A DNA stretch of 64,000 bases. Origin: Branchiostoma lanceolatum (taxonomy: Eukaryota; Chordata; Leptocardii; Amphioxiformes; Branchiostomatidae). The stretch lies in NCBI RefSeq assembly GCF_035083965.1, contig NC_089726.1:9429501-9493500 (forward strand), given 5' to 3'. The stretch's first letter is position 1, and every line of letters begins with the position of its first letter. Made by a program: the position numbers and the translations under genes. This document shows positions 12,613-24,400 of this stretch, in pieces. The notes under the pieces were generated by a model, which worked only from the letters and a program-made list of their open reading frames with translations, did no database searches and had not been told where the DNA came from.

Positions 12613-15600
12613 GTATGTGTAGAAAGAGCCAAAAAGAGATGGACAGAAAAGTATACATTGCATTCTACCTACCAAGTGTAACCTACTTTTCATACCAACG
12701 TCTAGCATTGTCAAAAACGAAAGAAACACGCATGTACAACTTGAGAAACAGATAAGTACTTAAAGAAACACGCATGTACAACTTGAGAAACAGATAAGTA
12801 CTTTAAGAAACACGCATGTACAACTTGAGAAACAGATAAGTACTTAAAGAAACACGCATGTACAACTTGAGAAACAGATAAGTACTTGTTTACTCACATT
12901 TCCGCTCATGCCGCATAGGATTGTCTCCTCTACCTCGGTTGTTGACATAAACCGCAGCAGAAGACGATGAGTGTCGCCATCGTATCGACCTATCCAGGCA
13001 CAGACGGCGACAGTGAAGTGTAGCAAGTTTTATCAATACATATATCTTGTAAGCTTTCGTTTTGATGTATTGATGAACATGGCCTTTATTACCAAAAACC
13101 TCTGTTGCTGTCGTGATATTTTCGATATTCAAGATATGTCCAGTCTTTAAAGAAATAGCCCGGATAGAAAAATTAACGTTGTGAGAAAAAAATATCCACC
13201 ATGGGGGTTTATAACTATTAGAAACGTTTCTAAAATAGCATTTGTAATGCACTTAACCTGCAAGGCTGATAGATGTAAACTTAATTACACACGCACCTTC
13301 CAGGCTCTTACTCCAAGTCGAGTTGGACATATTCGCGTGGACAATACCAGAAGAAGCAAAAGATGAAATGCGGAGAGTATAGGGATGTGTGTCACTTGGA
13401 CCCATGGTCAACTCGCCGTAGAGTTCCAGGCCATCTTTGAAGTCTTTAGGCGCTTCAGCAGTTGGATCTTAAGAATAAAGGTAAAGCCATGCTGTAGTTC
13501 TCATTGATAGGATACGTCTGTCGGCACGATTACTTGTTGTGTCAAAGGTCTTCGCTTATCTTTGCGATGAATCATTTCTTAGACATTAAAGTGACAAAGT
13601 GTCTCACCTCGACACTGCTCTCTTGTACCCGCCTTGTCCCTTATAACGGCCGTGGAGACATCCGTTACCTTCTTCAGAAACAGGAGCCTATCTCCGGTCA
13701 ACTCCATATTGTCGTTTGGCCCGCAACGGTACCAGTCCTTTTCTCTGCCACGCAAAAATCCTTGCGACCAACAAAAACAAAAATATGTGAAGACAGTGGT
13801 TGGGAATTGCGTGTGTTTTGATTCAGACGGCACACGAAGAGCAAAAGTGAATAAAAAAGATCGCCGATAGATAGGGTACCAGGTCGGCACGTCGTTACCA
13901 ATAAGCAATCAGTTTTTTGACAACGATGACATGCACTAGAAGCGATTAGAGCAATACAGTAATGGTAAAATAGAAATTATCTGTCAACGAGGTAAGCTGC
14001 CTATAGCTATTGCCCTATTATTGTGTAATGGTTAATTTGTCACAATCGGCTACGCGTAAGACTTGAATTTTGCACTACTTCTTGTGAAGTAATCTCTGCG
14101 AAATAAAAGTTTTCTTTCCTGTACCTGTATCTGACACCAGTATGGCCGGCATGTCTTCAATCCCCTTCCAGAAGCTGTACACGTCATGCAGAATGATGTA
14201 CTCGTACACGGACCAAAACGGGCTGCTTCTGTTTTCGATAATGGACGTGATGTTCTTATGTGGGATGACCGGGGACTGACATGAAAGATTGAAAGCATTA
14301 CTCATTCATGAAATCTATTCATTGAAATAGTTCTTAGACTATTATATCATTGATTTTGCAGGTAATTCAGCTGGAAATAAGACTGTTGTAATCATGTGGC
14401 CAAAAAACATTGAAGATTCAAGGCTTGTGTTTACCGACAAATTAGTGTACTCACTGTACTCTTACAGGACATAGTCATTTGAGGGTCTTTTCTTTTAGGA
14501 TTCTAGATCATCTTATCTCTTTGGACTTGTTTATAAGTATACATTAAGATGTAGATCAGGAATATCAAAGTACATTCAAGTACCTCAAGTCTGATTTGAA
14601 GAGCGTCGGGTGACTCACTCCACTTCTTGGTGAAGGTGTCATGGAGAGAAGAATCCCCGTCTGGTCGGTAGACAGCTGTGATGAAGTTCCCTCTGTACTG
14701 GTCTGCCTTGACGTGTTCATAGACTTCACCTAGGCCAGGCGTCTACAGACAGAACACGTGTTAATACTTCACCTAGGCCAGATGTCTACAGACAGAGCAC
14801 ACGTCAAAACTTCACATAGGACAGATGTCTACTGACAGAACATTGACAGAACACAGAAAAAAAGCTAGAAATACGGTGTGTTAAGAAAATGCACACCTCT
14901 TTAAACACAGTCTCGTTCATTAGACGTTGCGCCATCTCAGTGTTGTTGTAGTTTAGAACAGCGTCCAAGACGATGACACCTCCCCACTTTGAAATATCTC
15001 CACCGATGAGTTCAAAGTATGTCTTCACATATGAGGAGAACTCCCAACTTCCACAAGCTCCAGTTGTACATGGACTGTCTGGACCCATTGTAACATCGAG
15101 ATAGAAATCTGTTACAGGAATCTGCTACTTATTGATAGTATGATATATATGTGACCTATGGAAAAAGAGGTAAGAAAGCTTGTACCTACTTTTATTACCT
15201 TCGAATTCGCCAAGAATGTTATATTTTCGGGGGGGGGGGGTGTTCGTTTGTTTGTGAACTGTATGACTCGAGAAGTCGTGGATGGGTCTTTATGATATTT
15301 AGTATACTGGTTATAACATGGCGAATGCACATGGTACGCTGTGGTACAGTCTAAGTACTATAGTGGCAGATACTAGACAGCGAGGGCCCTGGAATCTAGG
15401 ACAACAATGGGTCGAGGAAAACAGTTCCCTGGTTTTGCAGTTCCCTGCAGTCTTTTATATCTCTTTTTATTTGCATTGTAATGAGACCTAATCATTTGGA
15501 AAAGGTATGAGGTCGTGATATCTTAGATTGTCGTTTTTGGCCCGCCAACAGGTTTTTCGCGATATTTGTAGTATATCCTTAAGTCAGAATGCCCAGTTTT

Positions 15601-17514
15601 AGCGGAAAGTCGTCATTAAGGACTGAATGAAGACCTTTATTGCAAATTTCTGCCACACTTGGCTAAGTACAGGTCACAACAAAACAAAATAACAATTACA
15701 GTTAACGGATACAAAAATAATATGACTATCTTTAGATAAATTCTATTTCTCCTCGCTAATGTAGTTGTCAAAGATATCTACTATCGTAGGCATCTTAGTT
15801 ATGTAATGGTATGATGCAATTCCGAAAATAATTTCATCAGGTTGGTTAAACATAGTATATTGAAGTTTCCAACCAGTAAGTCTCACTGCACCTGCTGACG
15901 TTTCGAGGGCGGATACAAACTTAGCCACGTTTGGGATGGCGTTCTCAACGCAAAAGCGCCACCTACTTCGGCTGCTTATATATAGCGGTGAGCAGTAGTA
16001 CTCCAGTCAGAAGCTCTGAGGAAGGTGTCTGAAAGACACCGAAACGTCAGCAGGTGAGACTTACTGGATGTGTAAAAAAACAACAACTCCAATATGGTAT
16101 GATGTAATGCTTTACCGCTCTTCCTTTCCTCAAAGTCGAAGACAAGGAAGAAGATGGTGTGGTCCTGCACGCACGTCTGGGAGGAGATGAGTCGAGCGGA
16201 CTCCACCACGGCAGCCATTCCCGAACCGTTATCGTCTCTCCCCGGCCTTCCCTTGGAGGTGTCCACGTGAGCCGTCAGGAAGACAGGCCGGTCCATTCCT
16301 GTTCCTGTGTTTCTTCCTGGCCACAGGGCGCCGACGTTTGTGCCTGGGTACTGGGGTACAGATCACAACAATACTGCTTGACGCGTTTGATCAAATCCAA
16401 GCAAATGTCACATCTTTTTGATAGTACCAAGATATTATTAGATATAAAGAAATGACAATCCAACAAGAAGTTAACTCATTTGCCGGTTGTTTGGCCGGTG
16501 GAGTGTTCTACAAGCGAGACCGATCAATTGATTGATTGTCCTAGTCACTATCATTCCTTCTGCTTCAATACTACAACATATCACCATTCATTCATCCGGA
16601 TAGCAACAGAATTCATATAGAGTGCTTTTGTCAGTAAAGAAGAATGAGGTGGTTCAACATGTGTTTTTTTTCTTCCCTTTTCTTCATTTTGTCAACTTTA
16701 TTCAAGACCAACCATTCTCACAACCATGATCAGAATAAGATTAAAATCACAACGTCATAACGTTAAAAAACACTAGTACTACTACACAACATTGTAAACA
16801 AAACTTAAATAGCTATAAAAATAGGTAAATAAAAAATCAAAATCATAGTATCATTACATACAAAACAATACGTGAAATAATAATTTAGATAGTAAAAATA
16901 GAAATAAAATAGTGGTGGTTAAACATGTACCTGTTCGTTCTCTGTACGGAACTGCCACGCCCAAGTCTGCAGTCCGTAACTCCGGAACGTCTCGTAGAGA
17001 AAGATCTGTGCAGCCATTTTCCCGTCAGGATTTGTAATGTGGTGACGGTCGGTACTGAACTGGTCAGTCATGAGCTTCCTCAGGTTGTCGATGTCGCTTT
17101 CAGGGTAAGCATTTGTGAATGCTACAGAGTGAAAAAAACACTTGTATGAGGCGTAACACTTCTCCAGAATATATTTTTGAAAGCTTTATTAGGCATATCA
17201 CTTCGCAGACTTGAAATGATAAAGTCTGAATTATGATGATATTTGCATATGCACACACACCTTTGGTTACTCTAAAGTTATGGAGGTTGTTTGCTTATAT
17301 GATATGGAGTATTTGTATTTGTTAAAACCTTGCTCACACAGCGAAAATGAAGTAGTATATAACAGTTACCCCTTGTACACGATTTTCTAACAATACCAAA
17401 TGTTCCAAATGTTCAGCTAGTTTAGAAAACATAGGGCTAAAAGTATAACGTCCAAGACAGAATCTAACCTGTCACTAGTGCGATCGTCAAGGCAGACAAG
17501 ATGATCTTCGACAT
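11364..17514 (-). CDS. Gene C: single-unit M28-like type I membrane protein (551 aa)
   Basis: Exons on the minus strand: 17514-17469, 17121-16931, 16350-16116, 15078-14897, 14742-14584, 14275-14125, 13760-13608, 13467-13297, 12989-12898, 12354-12240, 11717-11618, 11424-11364. The ATG opens a signal peptide (MSKIILSALTIALVTAFTNA). The M28 domain keeps His107 (TAHVDT), Asp119 (DDNGSG), E153/E154 (FDFEE) and Asp196 (IVLDA), but the last metal ligand is Arg333 (DWYRCGPND) where gene B has His. A beta-rich domain with two cysteines follows (CGMSGN, LTGLCD), then a TM helix at about 507-529. The 3'-most exon is least certain: it gives the tail RKTRDQELRTPILSKGPQSP, unlike those of A/B or D/E. Introns 9 and 10 hold long simple repeats. 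Transcribed convergently to B and divergently from D/E. Confidence 0.85.
11889..12060. repeat. Compound (CA)n-(CT)n-(AT)n microsatellite in gene C intron 10
   Basis: Successive runs of CA, CT and AT/TATA dinucleotides between exons 10 and 11 of gene C. Confidence 0.95.
12423..12612. repeat. Compound GT/GA/CT microsatellite in gene C intron 9
   Basis: A GT run is followed by GAGA/AAAG and then a long CT run. Polypurine and polypyrimidine blocks face each other across about 50 bases, so the DNA could fold back. Open frames through it are low-complexity only. Confidence 0.9.
12721..12888. repeat. 42-bp minisatellite, exactly four units, next to the gene C exon 9 donor
   Basis: Four near-identical units starting AAGAAACACGCATGTACAAC and ending AACAGATAAGTACTT. 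The array ends 9 bases from the intron 9 donor dinucleotide of gene C (minus strand, 12897-12896). Confidence 0.93.
15195..15320. repeat. Copy of the 'CGCCAAGAA...CTCGAGAAG' repeat family in gene C intron 3
   Basis: Contains TCGCCAAGAATGTTA, a run of G, GTTTGTTTGTGAACTG and TGACTCGAGAAGTCG, the same block order as the copies in gene B introns. A matching right-end motif, GGTATGAGGTCGTGAT, lies near 15505. Confidence 0.6.
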
Positions 17515-20150
17515 ACTGCCTTCTTCTGACGGGCACTTCACGAATTGTGGTCCTGTAAATAAAGTAGTTATAAGTACAGTGACGTTAAACGCGCTACCAT
17601 CTTCTACGAAATCAACGACATTCAAAGTACAAAGTCCTACGTGTGTTTCGATAAATTGTACTAAATTTTACCGAACATTCAAGTTGCCGCAAAATGTCTT
17701 ATTTCATTGTGGAAAATGTAGGGATCCGCATATTTAAAAAGTTGGTTAACAGTCTCCATGCCCAGTACTATTTTGCACATTGATCACGCTCTTCGAATGC
17801 CTCTTGTCGCAATGATCATGCTAAGATCTAGGGAAGACCCTAATTGAATGTATTTAGCTTTTGCTTGTTCATAACTACCAGTATGTAGTGCATTATATTA
17901 GGACATACCTGTCGATGCGCCTGGCTTGGAAAAAAAGCGATTCTCCTGCCAGTCCCTTTCTGTGGGTCTCTCTTATCTCCCTTCTGTTTTCGTAACGCCG
18001 CTGTATTTCTTATCTCGCGTTTGTATTGTAAGAAGCACAGATCCCTACTATTGGAGATAATAGTCACAATGCGAATGTTTTTTATGTGCAGCTCAGCGTG
18101 AACTTTTCTGTTGGAGATGAAGTTGATGTATGTAGATGAAATAAGGTGTCGGCTCTTGATTCGTGGTTCTGATTCATTCTCTAGCATCACTGATCCATTG
18201 TATATGTGGAGTATCTGGTCTCTTGCTGACCCTTGTTGACCTCTATTATCGGATTGAAGGTGGGGGCGAACTTTGGCCCCATTTAAGAAAGGAGAACTCA
18301 AAGAGCATTTCTGCCTCGTGTCACCGAAAATCGGGATAGATTTGTACGCCCGTGTTGTGTTATTCACTGGAATCCTAACCACCAGAAAACATCACACTGT
18401 CTAAATACGGGTGTCACGCCGGCTCATTACAGATCACATAGTCATGACCCACATTGCTAAAATTCAAATCAGGTCACTACAAAACAAGGCTCATTGTGAG
18501 CCACACAAATGGTTTGGATTACACTTACTGGATTATGATGATAGAAGTCTGTTCGCCTTTACTGCGAAAAGTTTAAGGTGATACTCATAAGGAAAGCAAT
18601 TTCGGAAAAGCTTATTTTAATTCTGCAAAGACATAATTCTCGAAAAGAAGCTTTCAGCATGGAACTTCTTTCCGAGATGTGGAACATGGAAACATGTCAA
18701 TCAAAATAGACAGTGTTCAACATAACGCCCCTCTGAATTGGAAAAAAACATTTACAAAATGTCTAAATCTGATCGTCCATGTTGATGTACACAAATTATT
18801 GCTACCAGATTGCCTAGAGGGGCCAAAGTGTAAGGTTGAGTCAGCAAAACGATGAGGACGAAATCTAATTGGGGCAAGATTCTTTGGTTGGTGTACAATG
18901 CCAAAATATTTACTTAAAATCGTATTTACATAATGTGAACACGGGATAAGAAATGCAGGGGCGTTAACGAAAACAGAAGGATCTAGGAAGATAAGACAGA
19001 AACCAAGTAAAGGACTAAAGGGAAGATTACTTGTGTTCCAAGTCAGACTGATTGAGAAGTATGCTATAAATGCACTATAGATGTGTTGCAACTGAGGAAC
19101 AATCGACAGCTACAGGACATACATATACGTTCAATTAGGGCCTTCGCTAGACAAAATTCTCCACGATATAATCCTACTCATGTGACATAAGTTTGGGCCC
19201 TCCAGTAGCTTTGTGCGGAACTGCAGGGGCGTTTCATTAGCAGATTTTGAAACAGGATAAGTCAAGATGGGATGGATGGAGATATTATGATAATTGGAAT
19301 AAGGCTGGAGGAGAAATACGGCATGACCTGTAAGATCAAACAGCAACTATTTCGGAGAGATCTGTACTATTTAACTCGACTCTTGTTTATCATGTTTCTT
19401 TGGTCGCTAAACATGCCCCGTCTCTCACATGAAGACCTGTCGTAAGGTACCCAGCCCTTTTGTGACCGATTGACATATCTTACGACAAATATGGAGGCAA
19501 TCATCAACCAGCTGCGGCCTCTTTGGTCAAACCTGGATATGAAGACACTATATTCTCAATCATACGAATAGGTTTGACAACTTATCATAACGCATACACG
19601 TATATTGACCACAAAATTGTACATACGTCAATAAAAAAGGAGTTATATATTGCTAACTTTGTTATCGAACCATTTCACCGACGATGTTCCGTTGTCTTTG
19701 TTCTTCGACAATCATTAACAACTTGGCTTTTGATACTAATTGTTTAAGTGACAGTTTGGGGTCACACTGACGAAAAACAACCACTTGAATTCGGATGGAT
19801 ATCAGTGAGAACATTGCATTTACAATTAAAACAAGAAAGGCAATAAAACGTATTGCCATGAGTTAGTGGCTTTGTGTAAGTGGTGTTTATGATTAACATT
19901 TTAAGCTATGTTTTGACACATTGCAACTAGTGCCAGACCGCATGGCTAATGGTTCAAATGTGTCTATCTATTGTTGGACAGCCAAGAGACATTTTGACTT
20001 TGCCGCTAATTTCTTGATCAATTCGAATCCTTGGTTCAAGCAATCCTTCAGACATGTTAATTGCCCGTAGTTCCATTGTGAGAAATGCTCTAGCAGAGAG
20101 ACAGCATAAGTGATCATAAGTGGTTGGTCCCGAATAGTAACACATCTAGC
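17515..20150. other. Intergenic region between divergent genes C and D/E, distal part
   Basis: No gene with recognisable domains. A 180-codon open frame on the minus strand (17840-18382) shows no domain, no signal sequence and no paralogue in the window. 18130-18230 resembles 9771-9860. 19180-19290 resembles the 41060-41170 repeat (GCCCTCCAGTAGCTTTGTG, AACTGCAGGGGCG). 19375-19640 is an inverted copy of the 265-bp array unit. Confidence 0.55.
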
Positions 20151-20159
20151 CTTCATCCC

Positions 20160-20545
20160 CATTCCACATATACAGAGTTTATAATATCATAATGGGCGCT
20201 TTCATTGTTCACTGGCAGCAAACTTGGGCTATTTCAGTATCAAGATACAGTTACAGTAACGTTAGGTGGGACTTATGACGGAGAGTATACATCAGAGCAA
20301 ACTTTGCTGTGCAAACAGGGCGCTTTTGTCCGTACGCTTCTCTGGTCAGTGCTTTGACACTGTAGATGTGGTCGGAGTAAATAAGGAGATATCTCGCCGC
20401 CATTTTTTCGTCTTCTCTGTGGACGTAAGGAGACGGTGTAGACCCTGCATTCAAAAGGTACCTGATTCTGATATAACATATGAAGTGAGTAATGTGTGTG
20501 TGTGTGTAGCATTTTCAATGACAATCTCGTCGAGTCTTTAAAGGG
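20160..20545. repeat. Short copy of the large dispersed repeat family
   Basis: Matches 39280-39700, 43095-43430 and 60560-60990: blocks GATACAGTTACAGTAACG, GAGAGTATACATCAGAGC, TTGTCCGTACGCTTCT and CATTCAAAAGGTACCTGATT recur in the same order. It lies about 0.9 kb upstream of the D/E start. Confidence 0.75.
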
Positions 20546-21013
20546 ATGGTACAATATTTAGCAGGTGTGGAATGGGAAGTGATCCAGCCGTCAGAGGCTA
20601 GGGTCGGGTTAAAAAAGATTTCCATGGCCCTCCCCCCAGGTCAAAATCTTTTCCATCCCTAAGACGAAAATTTTGTCGTCCCTAAGACCATTTTGGTACG
20701 TTGCGGGACAACATCATCTGTCATATTGGGAACGGGCAGCAACGATCAACGACATTGTAATCACTTAAGAATCAAACGTCTTTGTTTTTGAAAAATTGTA
20801 CTGGGGACCTATGTGGAGACACTGGTTTAAACAAAGCACTAGTCCAGCTTTACATTATAGAAAGGGTTGGTATAATCTCCAATCTGTAGCAAACAATTTA
20901 GCAGGTGATATATAAATACAGTCACCGACCAATGGTCTTAAGTCTTCTTTGTTACTTAATGTGAAGACACCAGTTTAAACAAACACCGAACCAAATTAGT
21001 CTAGCTTAACATT

Positions 21014-21157
21014 AATCTCCAAGGAAATCTTTCTGTGGCAAAGACCGTATCCAACTTGCAAATGTAGTTTTATTCACCAGATTATTTGATATTTATATAA
21101 AACTCCCTTTGCCAGTTCGATACGGTCTTTTGCCACAGAAAGATTTCCTTGGAGATT
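21014..21157. repeat. Long perfect-stem inverted repeat between duplicated promoter blocks
   Basis: The left arm 21014-21051 (AATCTCCAAGGAAATCTTTC...GACCGTATC) is the reverse complement of 21119-21157 apart from one extra base; the loop is 67 bases. It splits two diverged copies of the D/E upstream region, at about 20820-20940 and 21170-21260. It may be a small MITE or a hairpin-forming insert. Confidence 0.85.
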
Positions 21158-21226
21158 GATTAGCTTTACATAATAGAGAGGGTTGGTGTGATCCTCAAAC
21201 TGTGGAAAATAATTTACCAGATGACC

Positions 21227-21234
21227 TATAAATA
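21227..21234 (+). promoter_or_regulatory. TATA box candidate of gene D/E
   Basis: TATAAATA about 190 bases before the D/E ATG. An aligned TATAAATA occurs 159 bases before the F/G ATG at 45020, with conserved flanks (ATTTACCAG upstream, GCCATCCACTGACCTTTGAC downstream). A third copy sits at about 20911 in the duplicated block. Confidence 0.6.
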
Positions 21235-21416
21235 CAACGAACAACCAATGGGCTCTTGTCTTTTTTATACCAGCCATCCACTGACCTTTGACATTAGGGT
21301 ACATCTGAAAGTGGTTACATTTATGTCGCTTGTGAACCAACGAATGATTGTGGTATTCCTGTCGTCCTAGGGAAGCTATTTACGTCAACCTGCTCGGAAG
21401 ATTGACGTTGAGCGAA

Positions 21417-24400
21417 ATGATCATCGTCAAGATCATCGTCATATGTGCCGTCATATGTGTCATCGAAGGTAAGAAAGATTATTCCAGAAATGATAAAGCA
21501 CAGTAGGTTGAGAATCGTCGATGGACATCACTATGTGCTTAAATTGAATATCACTAACATAATGATTCATCAACAAAAAGAACCGTCTAAACTAAGAATT
21601 AGAGAACTTGGCACAGAAAAACTGGAACTAGAATATGGACATAATTATGTACTTGATACATGTATCAGCTGCATCTAGTTTCTTGGTAAAATATTACAAT
21701 TTTCGTATACAAAATAGGTCAATCTAATTTAGAAAATTGCATTTTTGGTTTCTGCACAAACCTTTGGATGAAACAGAATTAAGTGCAAAACTTTAGGTTA
21801 ATGGAATTTGGGTGACACAAGTTTGTGGTTTGTGAACATCTTAAGAATATCTTAAAAGATTAGCTGTCTTTTTCAATGAATTGTAGAATTTCCTGTTACC
21901 TAGTTTTGAGCTGCACCTTTCTTTTGCATCTGTAAAATGTAACTGTAGATAAGGCACGTAATGCCCCGTTTGGTTGTAGAAATGTTACCATGCACAAGAT
22001 CTCAGTTTAACAAACATGATGCTACTCAATGCTTTAACAGTGCTGCTGTTATTTTGGAAAGTTGGCTGGTTAATGATTAACTGTTGAGCTGTGTGTTGTC
22101 CATGATTCGCTATTGTTAGCAGTCTGTTGGCCAATTGTGGTGCCATGTAGTAGGATACCTGTTGTGTAAGTAGCATCCGACCACAGCTTCTCCTCCCACT
22201 GCATCATATCAGACCCCCACACGATAGATATTCTAGAGATTAGGGCTCTGCATGGTATCCAGGCTATGCTAGACGCGCAAAGTTACCATCCACACTCGCC
22301 GTGTTTGCCATAATGATTGTAGCAGTGGCTAAATGTGTCTAATATTGCTGAGTTACCACGTTTCACACGTCGTCTGATTTAAAAACTTTTGTTCATGATC
22401 CACTAAATTTGCACTAGCATCATTCAAGTACATAATTTTGAATCGTCTTAACTGCAGGTGATTCATCGACAGGTGTTAAGCCCCCATCTCACAGGACCCG
22501 CGGCACGCTGGCGGCGTCGTCGCGTCCTAAACTGGATTTGTGTTACCCTTGACTTTATAATGGAAATATCATTCAAACCGTACAAGTATGACCAAAAAGA
22601 CAACAAAACACACAAAGCTTAAAAAGATTCGTTTTTTGTCGATGAAATTCGTTGAGTGCTTTGTCAATTCGATCGGCCGCAGCGACGCCGCCAGCGTGCC
22701 GCGGGTCCAGTGAGAGGGGGGCTTTTAGTCACCACATATGGACAGTAGCATTTAAAGGCTGTACGTATATCTAAACCATTCCCCAGGGCAGAGTTGTGTC
22801 TTCCCGTTCACCTATAATGGCACTACGTATGACACCTGTACCGTTGTTGACGATGACACGCAGCCGTGGTGCTCAACAGACGCCGTGTACGTAGGGAAGT
22901 ACATCTACTGCGATGAACGTAAGTATCAGTGGCTGTGAAATGTCATTCCTGTACTTTTCCCTTCCTATAAAAGCAGGGCCTAGGGGGACCTAGGAAAAAT
23001 TCAAACGATTGTGACTTTCTATAATATCTATAGCAGAAGAGGTGTTTTTCTGACAGAATTTGTGAAGGTACAGTCTTCTGCTAGGAATTTATGCAACAAC
23101 ATTACCTTACTCCATCATGAACGTTCTGGTACAGAATTTTGATCACGCTAGGCAATACGTGTGTATTTAATTGCAATGGAAACATTTTCTATCAACCTCA
23201 CTAGCACTGATGCACAACGTACACGTACGTGTAAACTGCATGTAAACGTACGTGTAAACTGTACATGTAAACGTACGTGTAAACTACATGTAAACGTACG
23301 TGTTAACTGTCCATGTAAACGTAAGTGTAAATTGTATATTTTGTTTCGCCAGGCTACTGTTCGTTCCCGTTCACGTACCAAGGAATGACGTTCACGACCT
23401 GCACCATGTATGATTCCGAGTACCCCTGGTGTTCCATCACTCCGGAGTCCGACGGAGATGACTGGGCGTGGTGCAGCAACAGCGGAGGTTAGTCTCGGAA
23501 CTGCAGATTAGCGTTGATCACGAAGTTCGTAAAGCACTGAATACACTTCGATTTGTTTTACAATATAAATAGTTACGTTAATGATATCTGTTTTCTATAT
23601 GCAATACACATACAATATGCAGTAATCTTATTCTTTTGTTTGCTTCCTCCATCTTGTTCTTGTGTTTACTTTTTCCAACGGTGCTTAGTGTGGACATGAA
23701 GGTTGACAAAGTTAATTTGTGTAGCGTGATGTCCACTAAATCTAGTTGCCAGCGCACGAATTTAGCTTAAGAAAAAATAATGAGACTCGTCTCCTTTCAT
23801 TTGAGATTAGCATGTTTTCAATGTTCACAATTACAGGAGAGATATTGTAGACTGACGTCGATATTTACTCTTACTTTTTTTTAGAATGATGTAACAGCGT
23901 GCCAACGGTATATACGCTTGTGCACAACAGGCCTAATTATACATTTAAAAAAATGGTTAGAAACCTCAATAAAATCATTTTAAAGGCCTATATAAAGAAA
24001 ACATGAACAAAAAAACCCACCTGAGGGTATTAACCTCTGCGCCAAATTTCGGGTCATTTGGCCTAACATAACAGAAATGAATCGATTGGAAGATCTGACA
24101 GGAGGTGGAGGAGGAGGAGAAAAAGAAGGATTAGAAGGAGATGAAACATTAGGGAAAACAGGTCGATTTTGGACCTCTGATAGCTGATAACTGAAAAAAC
24201 CCGATGGATTTCCATGATATTTTCTATGCAGGTAGCTTCGATAGAGATGTATACAATCTTGCAAATTCGGAATTAAGATGTAGACTTAACAATATCTATA
24301 ATTCCATCATTTTACATTATTGAACTTTACATTATGATTGATACATGTAACGTAAGTGATTTATGGCTGTTGGTACATTCACAGTTATCAATCATGGAAA

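Noticed and set aside
12279-12755. Open frames of about 100-160 codons on both strands at about 12.3-12.7 kb
   Set aside because: Largely translated GT, GA and CT microsatellites within a gene C intron.
17840-18382. 180-codon open frame on the minus strand upstream of gene C
   Set aside because: No recognisable domain, composition like translated intergenic DNA, overlaps sequence also repeated near 9.8 kb, and no partner exons seen.
18717-19091. 124-codon open frame on the minus strand
   Set aside because: No domain or start context; neighbouring sequence matches dispersed repeats.
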